Assembly (NCBI RefSeq): GCF_000379485.1
Contig: NZ_KB902282.1
Span: forward strand, 1-64,000
Source: Wenxinia marina DSM 24838
GTDB taxonomy: Bacteria; Pseudomonadota; Alphaproteobacteria; Rhodobacterales; Rhodobacteraceae
Reading direction: 5' to 3'
DNA length: 64,000 nucleotides
Part shown: one piece after another, positions 43,328-53,971 of the stretch
Layout of the letters: every line of letters starts with the position of its first letter
Position numbering within the stretch: position 1 is the first letter of the stretch
The notes under the pieces: generated by a model
Told to the model about the DNA's origin: nothing
The model's input: the letters and a program-made list of their open reading frames with translations, nothing else
The model's database searches: none
Translations under genes and position numbers: made by a program

Positions 43328-43464
43328 CGGGACCGACCCTCTTGCGGATCCCGCCATAGGACTGCGCCCATAGAAGGGTCAGACCCAATCCCCATTGCCG
43401 CCACATTCCGAAGGCAGACCGACGTCGGGCGATTGCCGTCCGAACAGGCTCAGGAGGCCGCGAG

Positions 43465-43644
43465 ATGTTCAGTGTTCTTTCCCGCTTCCGAGATGACGAA
43501 GTCGGCGCCGTCACCGTGGACTGGGTCGTCCTCACGGCGGCGGTCGTCGGAATGTGCGTGGTGGTTATCTACGGTATCCGCACGGCGGCCGTGGATCCGG
43601 CCGACGGTATCGGGGCGTACCTGTCGACCTACGAGATCGAGTGA
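43465..43644 (+). CDS. Flp-type prepilin 2
   Basis: A 59-residue second prepilin. Leader MFSVLSRFRDDEVG ends at Gly14, and the mature start AVTVDWVVLTAAVVG is identical to prepilin 1 for 15 residues. The rest diverges (MCVVVIYGIRTAAVDPADGI) and ends in an acidic YEIE. CAGGAGGCC precedes the ATG. It follows the terminator of prepilin 1 and lies 39 bp before cpaB, so it is probably a lower-abundance or variant pilin expressed with the assembly genes. Confidence 0.88.
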   Translation: MFSVLSRFRDDEVGAVTVDWVVLTAAVVGMCVVVIYGIRTAAVDPADGIGAYLSTYEIE

Positions 43645-43683
43645 CGCCAGCCCGGCCCCGGCACCACGCCCAAGGAGGATAAG

Positions 43684-44541
43684 ATGAGAGCAGTATTCGG
43701 ACTTGTTCTGATTGTCGGGCTCGGCCTCGCCGGCTTCGCCGTCTACATGGTGCAGGGCTACTTCGAGCAGCAGCAGCAGGCCCTCGCCCGCGAGCGCGCC
43801 GCCGCCCGCGAACAGACGCCTACAGTCGAGATTTACGCCGTGACCCGCGACATCGGCTACGGCGAGGAGCTGACGCCGGCCGACGTCGCGGTGATCCGCT
43901 ACGCCCAGCCGCACCTCCCCGCCGGCACCTTCGCGACCGAGGAGGAGCTGTTCCCGCAGGGCGCCGCCAATCCCCGCACCGTGCTGCGCCGGATGGAGGC
44001 GAACGAGCCGGTCCTGGCCAGCAAGGTGACGGGCCCCGGCGAGCGGGCCGGCATCACCACGCGGCTGACGCCGGGCATGCGCGCCTTTACCGTCTCGGTC
44101 GACGCGACCTCCGGCGTGTCGGGCTTCCTTCGCCCCGGCGATCGCGTCGACGTGTACTGGACCGGCCAGATGCCGGGCAGCAATACGGGCGAGGTCACCA
44201 AGCTGATCGACACCGCCCTCGAGATCATCGCCGTCGATCAATCCTCGGACGCCGACCGGACCGAGGCCTCCGTGGCCGATACCGTGACGGTGCAGGTCTC
44301 GCCGCAGCAGGTGGCGCACCTTGCGCAGGCGCAGGCGACCGGGTCGCTGTCGCTGTCACTCGTCGGTCTGCAGGACGAGACGATCGCCGCCGCGATCGAG
44401 GTCGACCAGCGCGCGCTGCTGGGCATCGTCGAGCAGGCCCCGATCGTGGAGGAGGTCGAAGAGGCGCCCGAAGTCTGCACGACCCGCGTCCGCCGCGGAG
44501 CCGACGTCGTCGACATCCAGATCCCCTGCGCCACCAACTGA
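43684..44541 (+). CDS. cpaB: Flp pilus assembly protein CpaB (RcpC)
   Basis: A 285-residue protein with an N-terminal membrane helix (about 4-24), a SAF domain (about 48-115, VEIYAVTRDIGYGEELTPAD) and a second beta-rich domain. CpaB stabilises the secretin and may touch peptidoglycan in the periplasm. CAAGGAGGATAAG precedes the ATG. A 10-bp hairpin follows. Confidence 0.92.
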   Translation: MRAVFGLVLIVGLGLAGFAVYMVQGYFEQQQQALARERAAAREQTPTVEIYAVTRDIGYGEELTPADVAVIRYAQPHLPAGTFATEEELFPQGAANPRTVLRRMEANEPVLASKVTGPGERAGITTRLTPGMRAFTVSVDATSGVSGFLRPGDRVDVYWTGQMPGSNTGEVTKLIDTALEIIAVDQSSDADRTEASVADTVTVQVSPQQVAHLAQAQATGSLSLSLVGLQDETIAAAIEVDQRALLGIVEQAPIVEEVEEAPEVCTTRVRRGADVVDIQIPCATN

Positions 44542-44560
44542 GCCGACGTGCCGAACGGCA

Positions 44561-44589
44561 GGGCCGCCCGCGAGAACCACGGGCGGCCC
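44561..44589 (+). terminator. Hairpin between cpaB and cpaC
   Basis: GGGCCGCCCG (44561-44570) and CGGGCGGCCC (44580-44589), a 10-bp perfect stem without a T-run. It may slow or partly end transcription, or protect the 3' end. Confidence 0.5.
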
Positions 44590-44754
44590 CGTCGTGGGTC
44601 CGACCCGCAGAAAAGCGACATTGTTGCCGGCATCCCACATGAAATCTTCCGAGCAAGGCGCCGATTCTTGCCTCAAAGCCACGTGACGGGCATCGTGCTG
44701 CAATCGAGGGGCGAAAAGATCCCTAATCGGGCGTGATCGGAAGAGGCAGGTCAC

Positions 44755-46185
44755 ATGAAATTTGACAGATTCGTTCGCGTGGCCGTCGCCGGTCTCACGC
44801 TTGCCGTTGCGGCACCCCTTCCGCAGCAGGCGGCGGCCGAGACGCTGCGGGTCCTCGCCGGATCGCCGTCCCGCGCCCTGCAGGTGCCGATGAACCGCGC
44901 GGTCGTGGTCGAAAGCGACGTGCCGTTCGCCGAGCTTTCCATCGCCAACCCCGGCATCGCCGATATTTCGTCGTTGTCGGACCGCACGATCTACGTCCTC
45001 GGCAAGGAGCCGGGGCGCACGACGCTGACGATCCTCGGGGCTGACGGCAACCTGATCACCAACGTCGAAGTGCAGGTGACGCCGGACGTCGCGGAGTTCC
45101 GCGAGCGGCTGTCGCAGATCCTTCCGAACGAGCAGGTCGAGGTGCGGACCGCCAACGACGGCATCGTCCTGTCCGGCACCGTAAGCTCCATCGCCGCCCT
45201 GGACGCGGCGCTGGAGCTGGCCAATCGCTATGCCCCCGACCGCGTGTCGAACCTGATGGCGGTCGGCGGAACGCAGCAGGTCATGCTCCGCGTCCGCTTT
45301 GCCGAAATGCAGCGCACCGTGGCCAAGGAACTGTCCAGCTCTCTGGGCCTCGGCGGCGTCGCCCTCGGCGGCGACCTCGGCCTTTCCGGCGGGACGAACG
45401 CGCTCGCCAACGCCGGCGCGCTCGCCAGCGGCCTGGACGGCGGCATTCCCGCGGCCAACAACGCCAACGGCGCCTTCCTCTTCGGCTTCAACGCCGGCGG
45501 GGTCGAGGTGGGCATCCTTCTGGAGGCGCTGGAGAGCCGCGGCGTCGTCCGCACGCTGGCCGAGCCGAACCTCACCGCCCTCTCCGGGCAGGAAGCCAGC
45601 TTCCTCGCCGGCGGCGAATATCCGATCCCCGTGCGCGGCTCGGACGACGGCGGCGTGACGATCGAGTACAAGCCGTTCGGGGTGGAGCTGAACTTCATCC
45701 CCACCGTCGTGAACGACGACCTCATCAACATCGAGCTGCAGGCGGCGGTCTCGTCCATCGACCCGGCGAACGGCATCACGACCAACGGCTTCCAGGTCGA
45801 CGCGTTCCGCCGGCGCGAGACGCAGACGACGGTCGAGATGCGCGACGGCGAGAGCTTCGCCATCGCCGGCCTGCTATCCGACGACTTCCGCGACCTGAGC
45901 GGCCAGGTGCCGTGGCTGGGAGACGTGCCCGTCCTCGGCGCGCTCTTCCGGTCGGCCGAATACGAGCGGTCGCAGACCGAGCTGGTGATCATCATCACGG
46001 CGCACCTCGTCTCGCCGGTCCGGGGCGACGCCCTGGCGCTGCCGACCGACCGGGTCCGCCCGCCGACCGAACGCGACCTCTTCCTGTTCGGCCGGGTCTC
46101 ATCCGACGAGGCGCCGGCGACCGGCGCGGCCGGTGAAGTGGCGCGGCAGGACTTTTCCGGCAGCTACGGCTACGTGCTGGACTGA
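44755..46185 (+). CDS. cpaC: Tad pilus secretin CpaC (RcpA)
   Basis: A 476-residue type II/III secretion-family secretin, the outer-membrane channel of the pilus. A signal peptide (cut near 28, AAAE) is followed by a pilus-specific N-terminal domain (about 30-110), a BON-like segment, and the C-terminal secretin domain with VEVGILLEALESRGVVRTLA, PNLTALSGQEASFLAGGE and VPWLGDVPVLGALFRS. The gap before it (44542-44754) is less GC-rich and may hold a second promoter. Confidence 0.95.
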   Translation: MKFDRFVRVAVAGLTLAVAAPLPQQAAAETLRVLAGSPSRALQVPMNRAVVVESDVPFAELSIANPGIADISSLSDRTIYVLGKEPGRTTLTILGADGNLITNVEVQVTPDVAEFRERLSQILPNEQVEVRTANDGIVLSGTVSSIAALDAALELANRYAPDRVSNLMAVGGTQQVMLRVRFAEMQRTVAKELSSSLGLGGVALGGDLGLSGGTNALANAGALASGLDGGIPAANNANGAFLFGFNAGGVEVGILLEALESRGVVRTLAEPNLTALSGQEASFLAGGEYPIPVRGSDDGGVTIEYKPFGVELNFIPTVVNDDLINIELQAAVSSIDPANGITTNGFQVDAFRRRETQTTVEMRDGESFAIAGLLSDDFRDLSGQVPWLGDVPVLGALFRSAEYERSQTELVIIITAHLVSPVRGDALALPTDRVRPPTERDLFLFGRVSSDEAPATGAAGEVARQDFSGSYGYVLD

Positions 46186-46199
46186 CAGGAGCGAAGGCC

Positions 46200-46868
46200 A
46201 TGCACAGACTGACCTTTTCCGCGGCGGCGCTCGCCTTCCTGGCCGCCTGCCAGCCCGGTTCGCCCGGATACAGCAGCTTCAACAGCGAGGCCGGCTCTGT
46301 CGAGACGACCTCGGTCTTCGGCACCGCGGTGATCGAGAACTACATGACGCAGGTCGATCCGGCGCAGGCGCGGCACGCGCTGGCGACCCGGTTCGCGGCC
46401 GAGGTCGATTCGACCGTCACGTTCGCCTTCAACTCGGCGCAGCTTGACGCGCAGGCGCAGGCGATCCTGCGGCGGCAGGCGACATGGATCCGGCAGTTTC
46501 CGGAGCTCAGGTTCAGCGTCTACGGCCACACCGACCTCGTCGGATCGGACAGCTACAACTACCAGCTGGGCCTGCGCCGGGCGAACGCGGTGGTGAACTA
46601 CCTCGGCAGCCTCGGCATCAGCCGGTCGCGCCTCGAGGCCCTCGTCTCCTACGGCGAGCAGCAGCCGCTGATCGTCACCCAGGATCGCGAGCGGGCCAAC
46701 CGGCGCACGGTGACCGAGGTGTCGGGCTTCGTCGACGCCGGCGACGGCAGCCATTGCTGCCTGAACGGCCAGTACGCCGAGATCATCTTCCGCGACTACG
46801 TGGCGAGCGCCGAACCGCCGCCGCGACTCGACGGTGTCACGGGCGAAGGTTTGACCACGGGCGAGTGA
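46200..46868 (+). CDS. OmpA-family lipoprotein in the CpaD position
   Basis: A 222-residue lipoprotein: lipobox LAAC (14-17, Cys17 lipidated) and a C-terminal OmpA peptidoglycan-binding domain (about 70-180) with VTFAFNSAQLDAQAQAILRR, YGHTDLVGSDSYNYQLGLRR and ERANRRTVTEV. In most Tad loci a CpaD lipoprotein supports the secretin here. This protein could do that job by tying the channel to the wall; similar proteins occupy this slot in other Rhodobacterales. It starts 14 bp after cpaC. Confidence 0.88.
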   Translation: MHRLTFSAAALAFLAACQPGSPGYSSFNSEAGSVETTSVFGTAVIENYMTQVDPAQARHALATRFAAEVDSTVTFAFNSAQLDAQAQAILRRQATWIRQFPELRFSVYGHTDLVGSDSYNYQLGLRRANAVVNYLGSLGISRSRLEALVSYGEQQPLIVTQDRERANRRTVTEVSGFVDAGDGSHCCLNGQYAEIIFRDYVASAEPPPRLDGVTGEGLTTGE

Positions 46869-46876
46869 CAATGACA

Positions 46877-46900
46877 TGCCGGGCCCTCCGAGGCCCGGCA
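46877..46900 (+). terminator. Hairpin after the OmpA lipoprotein gene
   Basis: TGCCGGGCC (46877-46885) and GGCCCGGCA (46892-46900), a 9-bp perfect stem 8 bp after the stop. No T-run. The 229-bp gap to cpaE may hold another promoter. Confidence 0.55.
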
Positions 46901-47097
46901 ACAACGGTTCGGGGGAAGCCGACAATGTCCCTCCCTTCCCAACAATTTCACACATCCGGCCCCATTCCCGCCGCCTTTGAGGGCGAAGCACAGGGAGCAA
47001 GGGGCAGGTGCGTCCATCGGGGACGCCCTGGTTTGGCCCCGGAGCGCGGGCCAGCAGGGCCGTGGCGCACCGGGATGATTGGGAAGTGGTAAACGAC

Positions 47098-48375
47098 ATG
47101 AGCAGCAGCGCGAATGCAGTCCTGCAGGCCGAGCCGGCGCCGATCCGCGCCTGCACGGTCAGCCGGGACGTGCAGATCTTCGATCTGCTGATCGAGGACA
47201 TGGAAGCCGCCCTCGGCGAGGCGTGGGGCGATCTCGGCTTCTCGGACGCACTCTCGTTCCTCGAACAGCCCGACGCCGGTGATCTGGAGTTCATCGCCAT
47301 CGCGCTGGACGCCGAGGACGAGGCGGACCTGTCGCTGGTGATCGACATCGTCGCCGCCGCCAAGGCCCGGGACATCAAGGTGATCCTGATCACCGAGGAC
47401 GTGAGCCCGGCCTCGCTGCACAAGCTGCTGAAGGAGGGCGGCGACGAGTTCGTCCCCTATCCCCTTCCCGAGGGGGAGCTGGTCCGCGCCATCACGCGGT
47501 CCAGGCAGCCCGCGCATGCGGCGCCGGTGGACGACGTTCCGGACGAGAACCGCACCAAGATCAAGGCGACGGGCGATCGGTCCGGCGTGGTCATCCCCGT
47601 GCAGGGCATGGCCGGTGGCACCGGCTCCACGACGCTGGCGGTCAACCTGGCGTGGGAGCTGGCGGGCGTCGACGGCGCCGACGCGGCCCGCGTGGTGCTG
47701 CTGGACCTCGACCTGCAGTCCGGCTCGGTCTCGACCTATCTCGACCTGCCGCGGCGGGAGGCCGTGCTCGAATTGCTGTCGAACACCGATGCGATGGACA
47801 GCGACGCCTTCATGCAGGCCTTGCTGACGTTCCAGGACAAGCTGCAGGTTCTCACCTCGCCGAGCGACCTGATCCCGCTCGACCTGATCGGCCCGGGCGA
47901 CGTGCAGAAGCTGATCGAGATCGCGCGGACGAACTTCGACTACGTCGTCATCGACATGCCCAAGACGGTGGTCGAGTGGACCGAGACGGTCCTGTCCGAG
48001 GCGCACATCTACCTTGCCACGCTCGAGCTCGACATGCGCTCGGCGCAGAACACCCTGCGGCTGAAGCGCGCGATGCAGGCCGAGGATCTGCCGTTCGACA
48101 AGTTCCGCTTCGCACTGAACCGCGCCCCCGGATTCACCGACCTCAGCGGCAAGAGCCGCGTCAAGCGGCTGGCCGAAAGCCTCGGCATCGCGATCGAGGT
48201 GCTGCTGCCCGACGGCGGCAAGCCGGTCGCCCAGCAGGCCGACCACGGCGTGCCGCTGGGCGTGGGCGTGCCCAAGAATGCGCTGCGCAAGGAAATCATG
48301 AAGCTCGCCCGCTCGATCCACGAGATCAACGTCGGCGAGGAAGTCGAAGGCCGGAAGAAGGCCCGCAAGACATAA
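47098..48375 (+). CDS. cpaE: Pilus assembly ATPase-like protein CpaE (TadZ)
   Basis: A 425-residue ParA/MinD-like protein with an N-terminal receiver-like domain (about 15-140) that has lost the phospho-acceptor pattern. The P-loop region GMAGGTGSTT (170-179) lacks the lysines of a true deviant Walker A, as is common in CpaE. CpaE/TadZ places the pilus machine at its site on the membrane. The ATG at 47098 is chosen; a longer frame starts 30 codons up inside non-conserved sequence. Confidence 0.92.
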   Translation: MSSSANAVLQAEPAPIRACTVSRDVQIFDLLIEDMEAALGEAWGDLGFSDALSFLEQPDAGDLEFIAIALDAEDEADLSLVIDIVAAAKARDIKVILITEDVSPASLHKLLKEGGDEFVPYPLPEGELVRAITRSRQPAHAAPVDDVPDENRTKIKATGDRSGVVIPVQGMAGGTGSTTLAVNLAWELAGVDGADAARVVLLDLDLQSGSVSTYLDLPRREAVLELLSNTDAMDSDAFMQALLTFQDKLQVLTSPSDLIPLDLIGPGDVQKLIEIARTNFDYVVIDMPKTVVEWTETVLSEAHIYLATLELDMRSAQNTLRLKRAMQAEDLPFDKFRFALNRAPGFTDLSGKSRVKRLAESLGIAIEVLLPDGGKPVAQQADHGVPLGVGVPKNALRKEIMKLARSIHEINVGEEVEGRKKARKT

Positions 48376-48393
48376 GTCGCGGAAGGATTACCG

Positions 48394-49842
<1,449 letters not shown>

Positions 49843-49848
49843 CGCGTC

Positions 49849-50817
49849 ATGGTAATCTCGGCAGAGCCGATCATCTACGCCCTGATCTTCATCGCGGTCC
49901 TCGCGCTGGTTCAGGGCATCTATCTCGTCGCGTTCGGCAAATCGATCAGCCTGAACGCGCGGGTCAACCGCCGTCTCGAGATGCTCGAGAAGGGCGCGGG
50001 GCGCGAGCAGGTGCTGGAACAACTCCGCAAGGAGATGTCCCAGCACATGAAGTCGCGGTCGATCCCGCTGTACGCCATCCTCGCCGAGAAGGCGCAGAAG
50101 GCGAACATCGCGTTCACGCCGTCGCAGCTGGTGCTGCTGATGGTCGTGCTGACGGGCGTGGCCTTTGCCGGTCTGACCTTCGGCACCACCGCCGGGCTCG
50201 CGGTGCGGGCGGGGGTCGCGGTGGCGATGGGGGTCGGCGGCGTCTTCGTCTGGGTCAACCACCTCGCCAAGAAGCGCATGTCGATGATCGAGGAGCAGCT
50301 GCCAGAGGCGGTGGAGCTCATCGTGCGCTCGCTGCGGGTCGGCCATCCGTTCAGCTCGGCCGTGTCGATCGTGGCCAGAGAGGTCCCGGACCCTCTCGGC
50401 TCGGAAATGGGCGTGATCGCGGACGAGGCCGCCTACGGGCGCGACATGGGCGACGCGCTCAAGCACATGGCCGAGCGGATCGACATGCAAGACATGCGGT
50501 TCCTCGCGGTCGCGGTGAACATCCAGCAGCAGGCCGGCGGCAACCTCGCCGAGATCCTCGACGGTCTCGCCAAGGTCATCCGGGCCCGCTTCCGCCTGTT
50601 CCGCAGGGTCAAGGCGATCACCGCCGAGGCGAAGTGGTCGGGCAACTTCCTGTCCGTCTTCCCCCTGCTCGCGCTGGTCGGGATCAACGTGATGGAGCCG
50701 AATTACTACGACGACGTGAAGGAGACCTTCGTCTTCGTGCCGGCCTGCCTCGCCGTCGGAGCCTTCCTCGTGACGAACGTCTTCGTCATGCGCAGCCTCG
50801 TCAACATCAAGGTCTGA
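49849..50817 (+). CDS. tadB: Tad inner-membrane platform protein TadB
   Basis: A 322-residue inner-membrane protein with a T2SSF domain (about 165-290, EQLPEAVELIVRSLRVGHPF and FLAVAVNIQQQAGGNLAEIL) and four membrane helices (first near 5-25, pair near 95-140, last at the C-terminus). With TadC it forms the platform moved by CpaF. It begins 6 bp after the cpaF stop. Confidence 0.94.
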   Translation: MVISAEPIIYALIFIAVLALVQGIYLVAFGKSISLNARVNRRLEMLEKGAGREQVLEQLRKEMSQHMKSRSIPLYAILAEKAQKANIAFTPSQLVLLMVVLTGVAFAGLTFGTTAGLAVRAGVAVAMGVGGVFVWVNHLAKKRMSMIEEQLPEAVELIVRSLRVGHPFSSAVSIVAREVPDPLGSEMGVIADEAAYGRDMGDALKHMAERIDMQDMRFLAVAVNIQQQAGGNLAEILDGLAKVIRARFRLFRRVKAITAEAKWSGNFLSVFPLLALVGINVMEPNYYDDVKETFVFVPACLAVGAFLVTNVFVMRSLVNIKV

Positions 50818-50832
50818 GGGGAGAACGGGCGA

Positions 50833-51837
50833 ATGGACATCCTCGAAGACCTGAACGCCATGCTGACCGACATGATGGGCCCGCTCGGCCCGCTGACCGC
50901 GGTCCTGATGCTCGGCGTGGTCCTCATCCTCATCACGCTGCCGGTCCTGCTGAAGAAGCGGGAGGACCCGCTCGAGAAGCTCAAGCGCGGCCAAGCCCCG
51001 GCGGAAGAGCCGATGACGGCCAAGAAGGATCGCCTGCGCCAGTCGGGCGGCAAGGACAAGCTGGAGAAGTACGCCAACTTCCTCGAGCCGCAGAAGGCCG
51101 AGGAGCTCAGCGCCGTCCGGCTGAAGCTGGTGCAGGCCGGCTACCGCACGAAGAACGCCGTCCGGATCTATCACTTCTCGCAGTTCGCGCTCGGGATCGG
51201 CTTTCTCGTCCTCGGGTCGATCTACGCGCTCTACGTCTCTTCGACCGGCGACCCGACGACGACCGACCTCATCCTCTACACGCTGGGCCCCGGCTGCGCC
51301 GGCTACATGCTGCCCAAGTACTGGGTGACCAAGCGCCAGCAGAAGCGCCGGCAGGAGATCGAGAACGGCTTTCCCGACTCGCTCGACATGATGCTGGTCT
51401 GCGTCGAGGCGGGCCAGTCGCTGGACCAGGCGATCATCCGGGTCTCCAAGGAGTTGCGCGCCGGCTTTCCCGACCTCGCCGACGAATACGAGCTGGTCAG
51501 CTACGAGATGAAGGCGGGCAAGGACAAGACGAGCGTCCTGCGCGACATGGGCGAGCGCTGCGGCGTGTCGGACATCAGTTCGTTCGTGACCGTGCTGATC
51601 CAGTCGCAGCAGTTCGGCACCTCGATCGCTGACGCGCTGCGGGTTTTCTCGGCCGAGATGCGGGACAAGCGGGTGATGCGGGCGGAGGAGAAGGCGAACA
51701 CACTGCCGGTCAAGATGACATTGGCGACCATGATGTTGACGGTTCCGCCGCTTCTCATCATCCTGATCGGGCCGTCGATCTTCGAGATCTACATGACCCT
51801 CGGCGGCGGCGCGCAGGCGGCGACCGGGCTGGAGTAA
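50833..51837 (+). CDS. tadC: Tad inner-membrane platform protein TadC
   Basis: A 334-residue paralogue of TadB with the same layout: N-terminal helix (about 17-40), a charged linker, two helices near 115-165, and a T2SSF domain with FPDSLDMMLVCVEAGQSLDQ and LIQSQQFGTSIADAL. A strong hairpin follows the stop. Pairing with TadB is assumed from the family. Confidence 0.94.
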   Translation: MDILEDLNAMLTDMMGPLGPLTAVLMLGVVLILITLPVLLKKREDPLEKLKRGQAPAEEPMTAKKDRLRQSGGKDKLEKYANFLEPQKAEELSAVRLKLVQAGYRTKNAVRIYHFSQFALGIGFLVLGSIYALYVSSTGDPTTTDLILYTLGPGCAGYMLPKYWVTKRQQKRRQEIENGFPDSLDMMLVCVEAGQSLDQAIIRVSKELRAGFPDLADEYELVSYEMKAGKDKTSVLRDMGERCGVSDISSFVTVLIQSQQFGTSIADALRVFSAEMRDKRVMRAEEKANTLPVKMTLATMMLTVPPLLIILIGPSIFEIYMTLGGGAQAATGLE

Positions 51838-51850
51838 TAGCGGCCCGAAC

Positions 51851-51886
51851 GCTCCCTGCGCGACAGTAAGGGGACGCGCAGGGAGC
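51851..51886 (+). terminator. Hairpin between tadC and tadD
   Basis: GCTCCCTGCGCG (51851-51862) and CGCGCAGGGAGC (51875-51886), a perfect 12-bp stem, 14 bp before the tadD ATG. It occupies the tadD leader, so it may affect translation as well as transcription. Confidence 0.55.
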
Positions 51887-51899
51887 GGCGCCGGGCAGC

Positions 51900-52457
51900 A
51901 TGATCTTTCGAGCGGTGGCTATCCTCGCCGTCTGCGCCGGCCTCGCGGCCTGCGGCGGCGACGAGCTGAACGACGGCGACGGCGTCTTCGCGCCCGGAGT
52001 GGCCGGCGAGAGCGACATCGACGGCCTCATCGTCGGCCACCGGCTGATGGCGGCGGGACAGTACGAGCTGGCGCTGCGGGCCTACACCCGCGCCGCGGCC
52101 CAGCAGGGCCTCAATGTCGACACCCTGTCCGCCCTCGGCAGCGCGAACCTGCGGCTCGGCCGTCTGGGGCAGGCCGAACGGCTGCTGCGGCAGGCGATCG
52201 AGGAGGACGAGGACTTCCCGCCGGCCTGGAACAACCTCGGCGTCATCCTGATGGAGCAGGGCCGGACCGGCGAGGCGTCCGAGATGTTCCGTCGCGCCTA
52301 TGCAACGGACGACGGCAATTCCGACCAGATCCGGGACAACCTGCGCTTGGCGCTCGCCAGGCTGGAACAGCCGCTCTATGCTGAACCGCAAGACGAAGGT
52401 CAGTTCGAACTGATCCGGCGCGGACAGGGTGATTTCCTGATCCTCACCGCGCCCTGA
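51900..52457 (+). CDS. tadD: TPR lipoprotein TadD
   Basis: A 185-residue lipoprotein (lipobox LAAC at 15-18) with about three tetratricopeptide repeats (YELALRAYTRAAAQQGLNVD, then LGQAERLLRQAIEED and TGEASEMFRRAYATD). TadD is a pilotin-like factor for the secretin in Tad systems. The C-terminal tail is not conserved-looking. Confidence 0.88.
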   Translation: MIFRAVAILAVCAGLAACGGDELNDGDGVFAPGVAGESDIDGLIVGHRLMAAGQYELALRAYTRAAAQQGLNVDTLSALGSANLRLGRLGQAERLLRQAIEEDEDFPPAWNNLGVILMEQGRTGEASEMFRRAYATDDGNSDQIRDNLRLALARLEQPLYAEPQDEGQFELIRRGQGDFLILTAP

Positions 52458-52484
52458 GGCAGAAGAGCAGAAGGACGCACGAAG

Positions 52485-53351
52485 ATGCGCCACCCGATCG
52501 CCCCCATGGCCGGCGTTGCCGCGCTCGTGTTGCTGTCCGCGTGCGGCGGCGGAAACGTCGATGCCGAGGCCGAGGTCGCCCGCGCGATGCAGGACATCAA
52601 CGTCATCGACGAGAGCAACCTCAACGACGTCATGCTCACCGTGGCCGACCCCAACGAGGCGGTGAACTACTTCCAGCGCGCCAGCGGCTCCGCCCCCGAC
52701 AGGGTGGACCTGCGCCGCGGCCTGGCCCGGTCGCTGATCCGGGCGAACCGCGTGGCCGAGGGCGTCGTCGCCTGGCGCGGCGTCGCCGAGGACCCCCAGG
52801 GCACGGACGAGGACCGCGTCAACTACGCCGGCGCGCTGATCCGCGACAACCGCTGGGACGACGCCGAGGCGGTGCTCGACCAGGTGCCGCCGACGCACGA
52901 AACGTTCGACCGCTACCGGTTCGAGGCCATGGTGGCGGACGCGAACGAGGAGTGGGACCGCGCCGACAGCTTCTACGAGACCGCGCTGGGGCTGACGACG
53001 ACGCCGGCGGGGGTGCTGAACAACTGGGGCTATTCCAACCTCAGCCGGGGCAACTACCGCGAGGCGGAGCGGCTGTTCACCGACGCGCTGCGGCACGACC
53101 CGGACATGTTCACCGCCAAGAACAACCTCGTCCTCGCCCGCGGCGCGCAGCGGCAGTACGACCTGCCGGTGATCCGGATGACCCAGGTCGAGAAGGCGCA
53201 GCTGCTGTACACGATGGCGCTGACGGCGATCAAGCAGAACGACCTAACGATCGGCCGCAGCCTCCTGCAGGAGGCGGTGGACACCCACCCGCAGCACTTC
53301 GAGGAGGCGTCGCGCGCGCTCGCCGCCCTCGAGAGCAACGTCTCGAACTGA
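52485..53351 (+). CDS. Second TPR lipoprotein of the Tad locus
   Basis: A 288-residue lipoprotein (lipobox LSAC at 17-20) with several TPR-like helices (ANEAVNYFQRASGSAPDRVD region, GNYREAERLFTDALRHDPDM). It follows tadD by 27 bp and looks like a distant paralogue, longer by one domain. Two TPR lipoproteins in tandem are found in several alphaproteobacterial Tad loci; the division of labour is unknown. Confidence 0.85.
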   Translation: MRHPIAPMAGVAALVLLSACGGGNVDAEAEVARAMQDINVIDESNLNDVMLTVADPNEAVNYFQRASGSAPDRVDLRRGLARSLIRANRVAEGVVAWRGVAEDPQGTDEDRVNYAGALIRDNRWDDAEAVLDQVPPTHETFDRYRFEAMVADANEEWDRADSFYETALGLTTTPAGVLNNWGYSNLSRGNYREAERLFTDALRHDPDMFTAKNNLVLARGAQRQYDLPVIRMTQVEKAQLLYTMALTAIKQNDLTIGRSLLQEAVDTHPQHFEEASRALAALESNVSN

Positions 53352-53367
53352 CCGGGGCGGACGGGCG

Positions 53368-53859
53368 GTGGAGACTCCTGCCCTCGCGGCCGCCTGTTTC
53401 CTGGTGCCGGCGCTGCCGATCGGCCTGTGGGTGGCCTGGTCCGACCTGTCGCGGATGAAGATACCCAACAAGGCGGTCCTGGCCCTGGCCCTCGGCTTCG
53501 CGGTGGTCGGCCCGTTCGTCCTGCCGCTGGCCGACTACGGCTGGCGCTGGGTCCACCTCGCCGTGATGCTGGTCGTCGGGATCGTCGCCAATGCGGTGCG
53601 GCTGATGGGCGCGGGGGACGCCAAGTTCATCGCCGCTGCGGCGCCCTACGTGGCGCTCGGCGATCTCGGCACCGTGGCGCTGATCCTCGCCGCTGCGTCC
53701 GTCCTCGCCTTCGCCGGGCACCGGCTGGCGCGGGTCAGCCCGCTGCGCGCCCGGGCGCCGGACTGGCACAGCTGGGAGGCCGGGAACCGCTTCCCCTTCG
53801 GCCTGCCGCTGGCGATGGCGCTGATCGCCTATCTCGCGCTCGCCGCCCTCGCGGCCTGA
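53368..53859 (+). CDS. cpaA: Prepilin peptidase CpaA (TadV)
   Basis: A 163-residue A24-type aspartic peptidase with about five helices. The catalytic aspartates are Asp26 in WSDLSRMKIPN and Asp84 in the GAGD motif (81-84). It cuts the leaders of the Flp prepilins. It is the short form without the methylase domain. It starts with GTG at 53368, 16 bp after the TPR gene. Confidence 0.93.
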   Translation: METPALAAACFLVPALPIGLWVAWSDLSRMKIPNKAVLALALGFAVVGPFVLPLADYGWRWVHLAVMLVVGIVANAVRLMGAGDAKFIAAAAPYVALGDLGTVALILAAASVLAFAGHRLARVSPLRARAPDWHSWEAGNRFPFGLPLAMALIAYLALAALAA

Positions 53860-53971
53860 CAGGCGCCGCCGCCCTTTCCCACTTTCGCCACGTTTGCCCG
53901 GCACCTTTTCCGCGATTGCGCGCCGGGGCGATCTCCGTCCCGCGCCGGCCGAACAGACGGGGCATCCGAGA

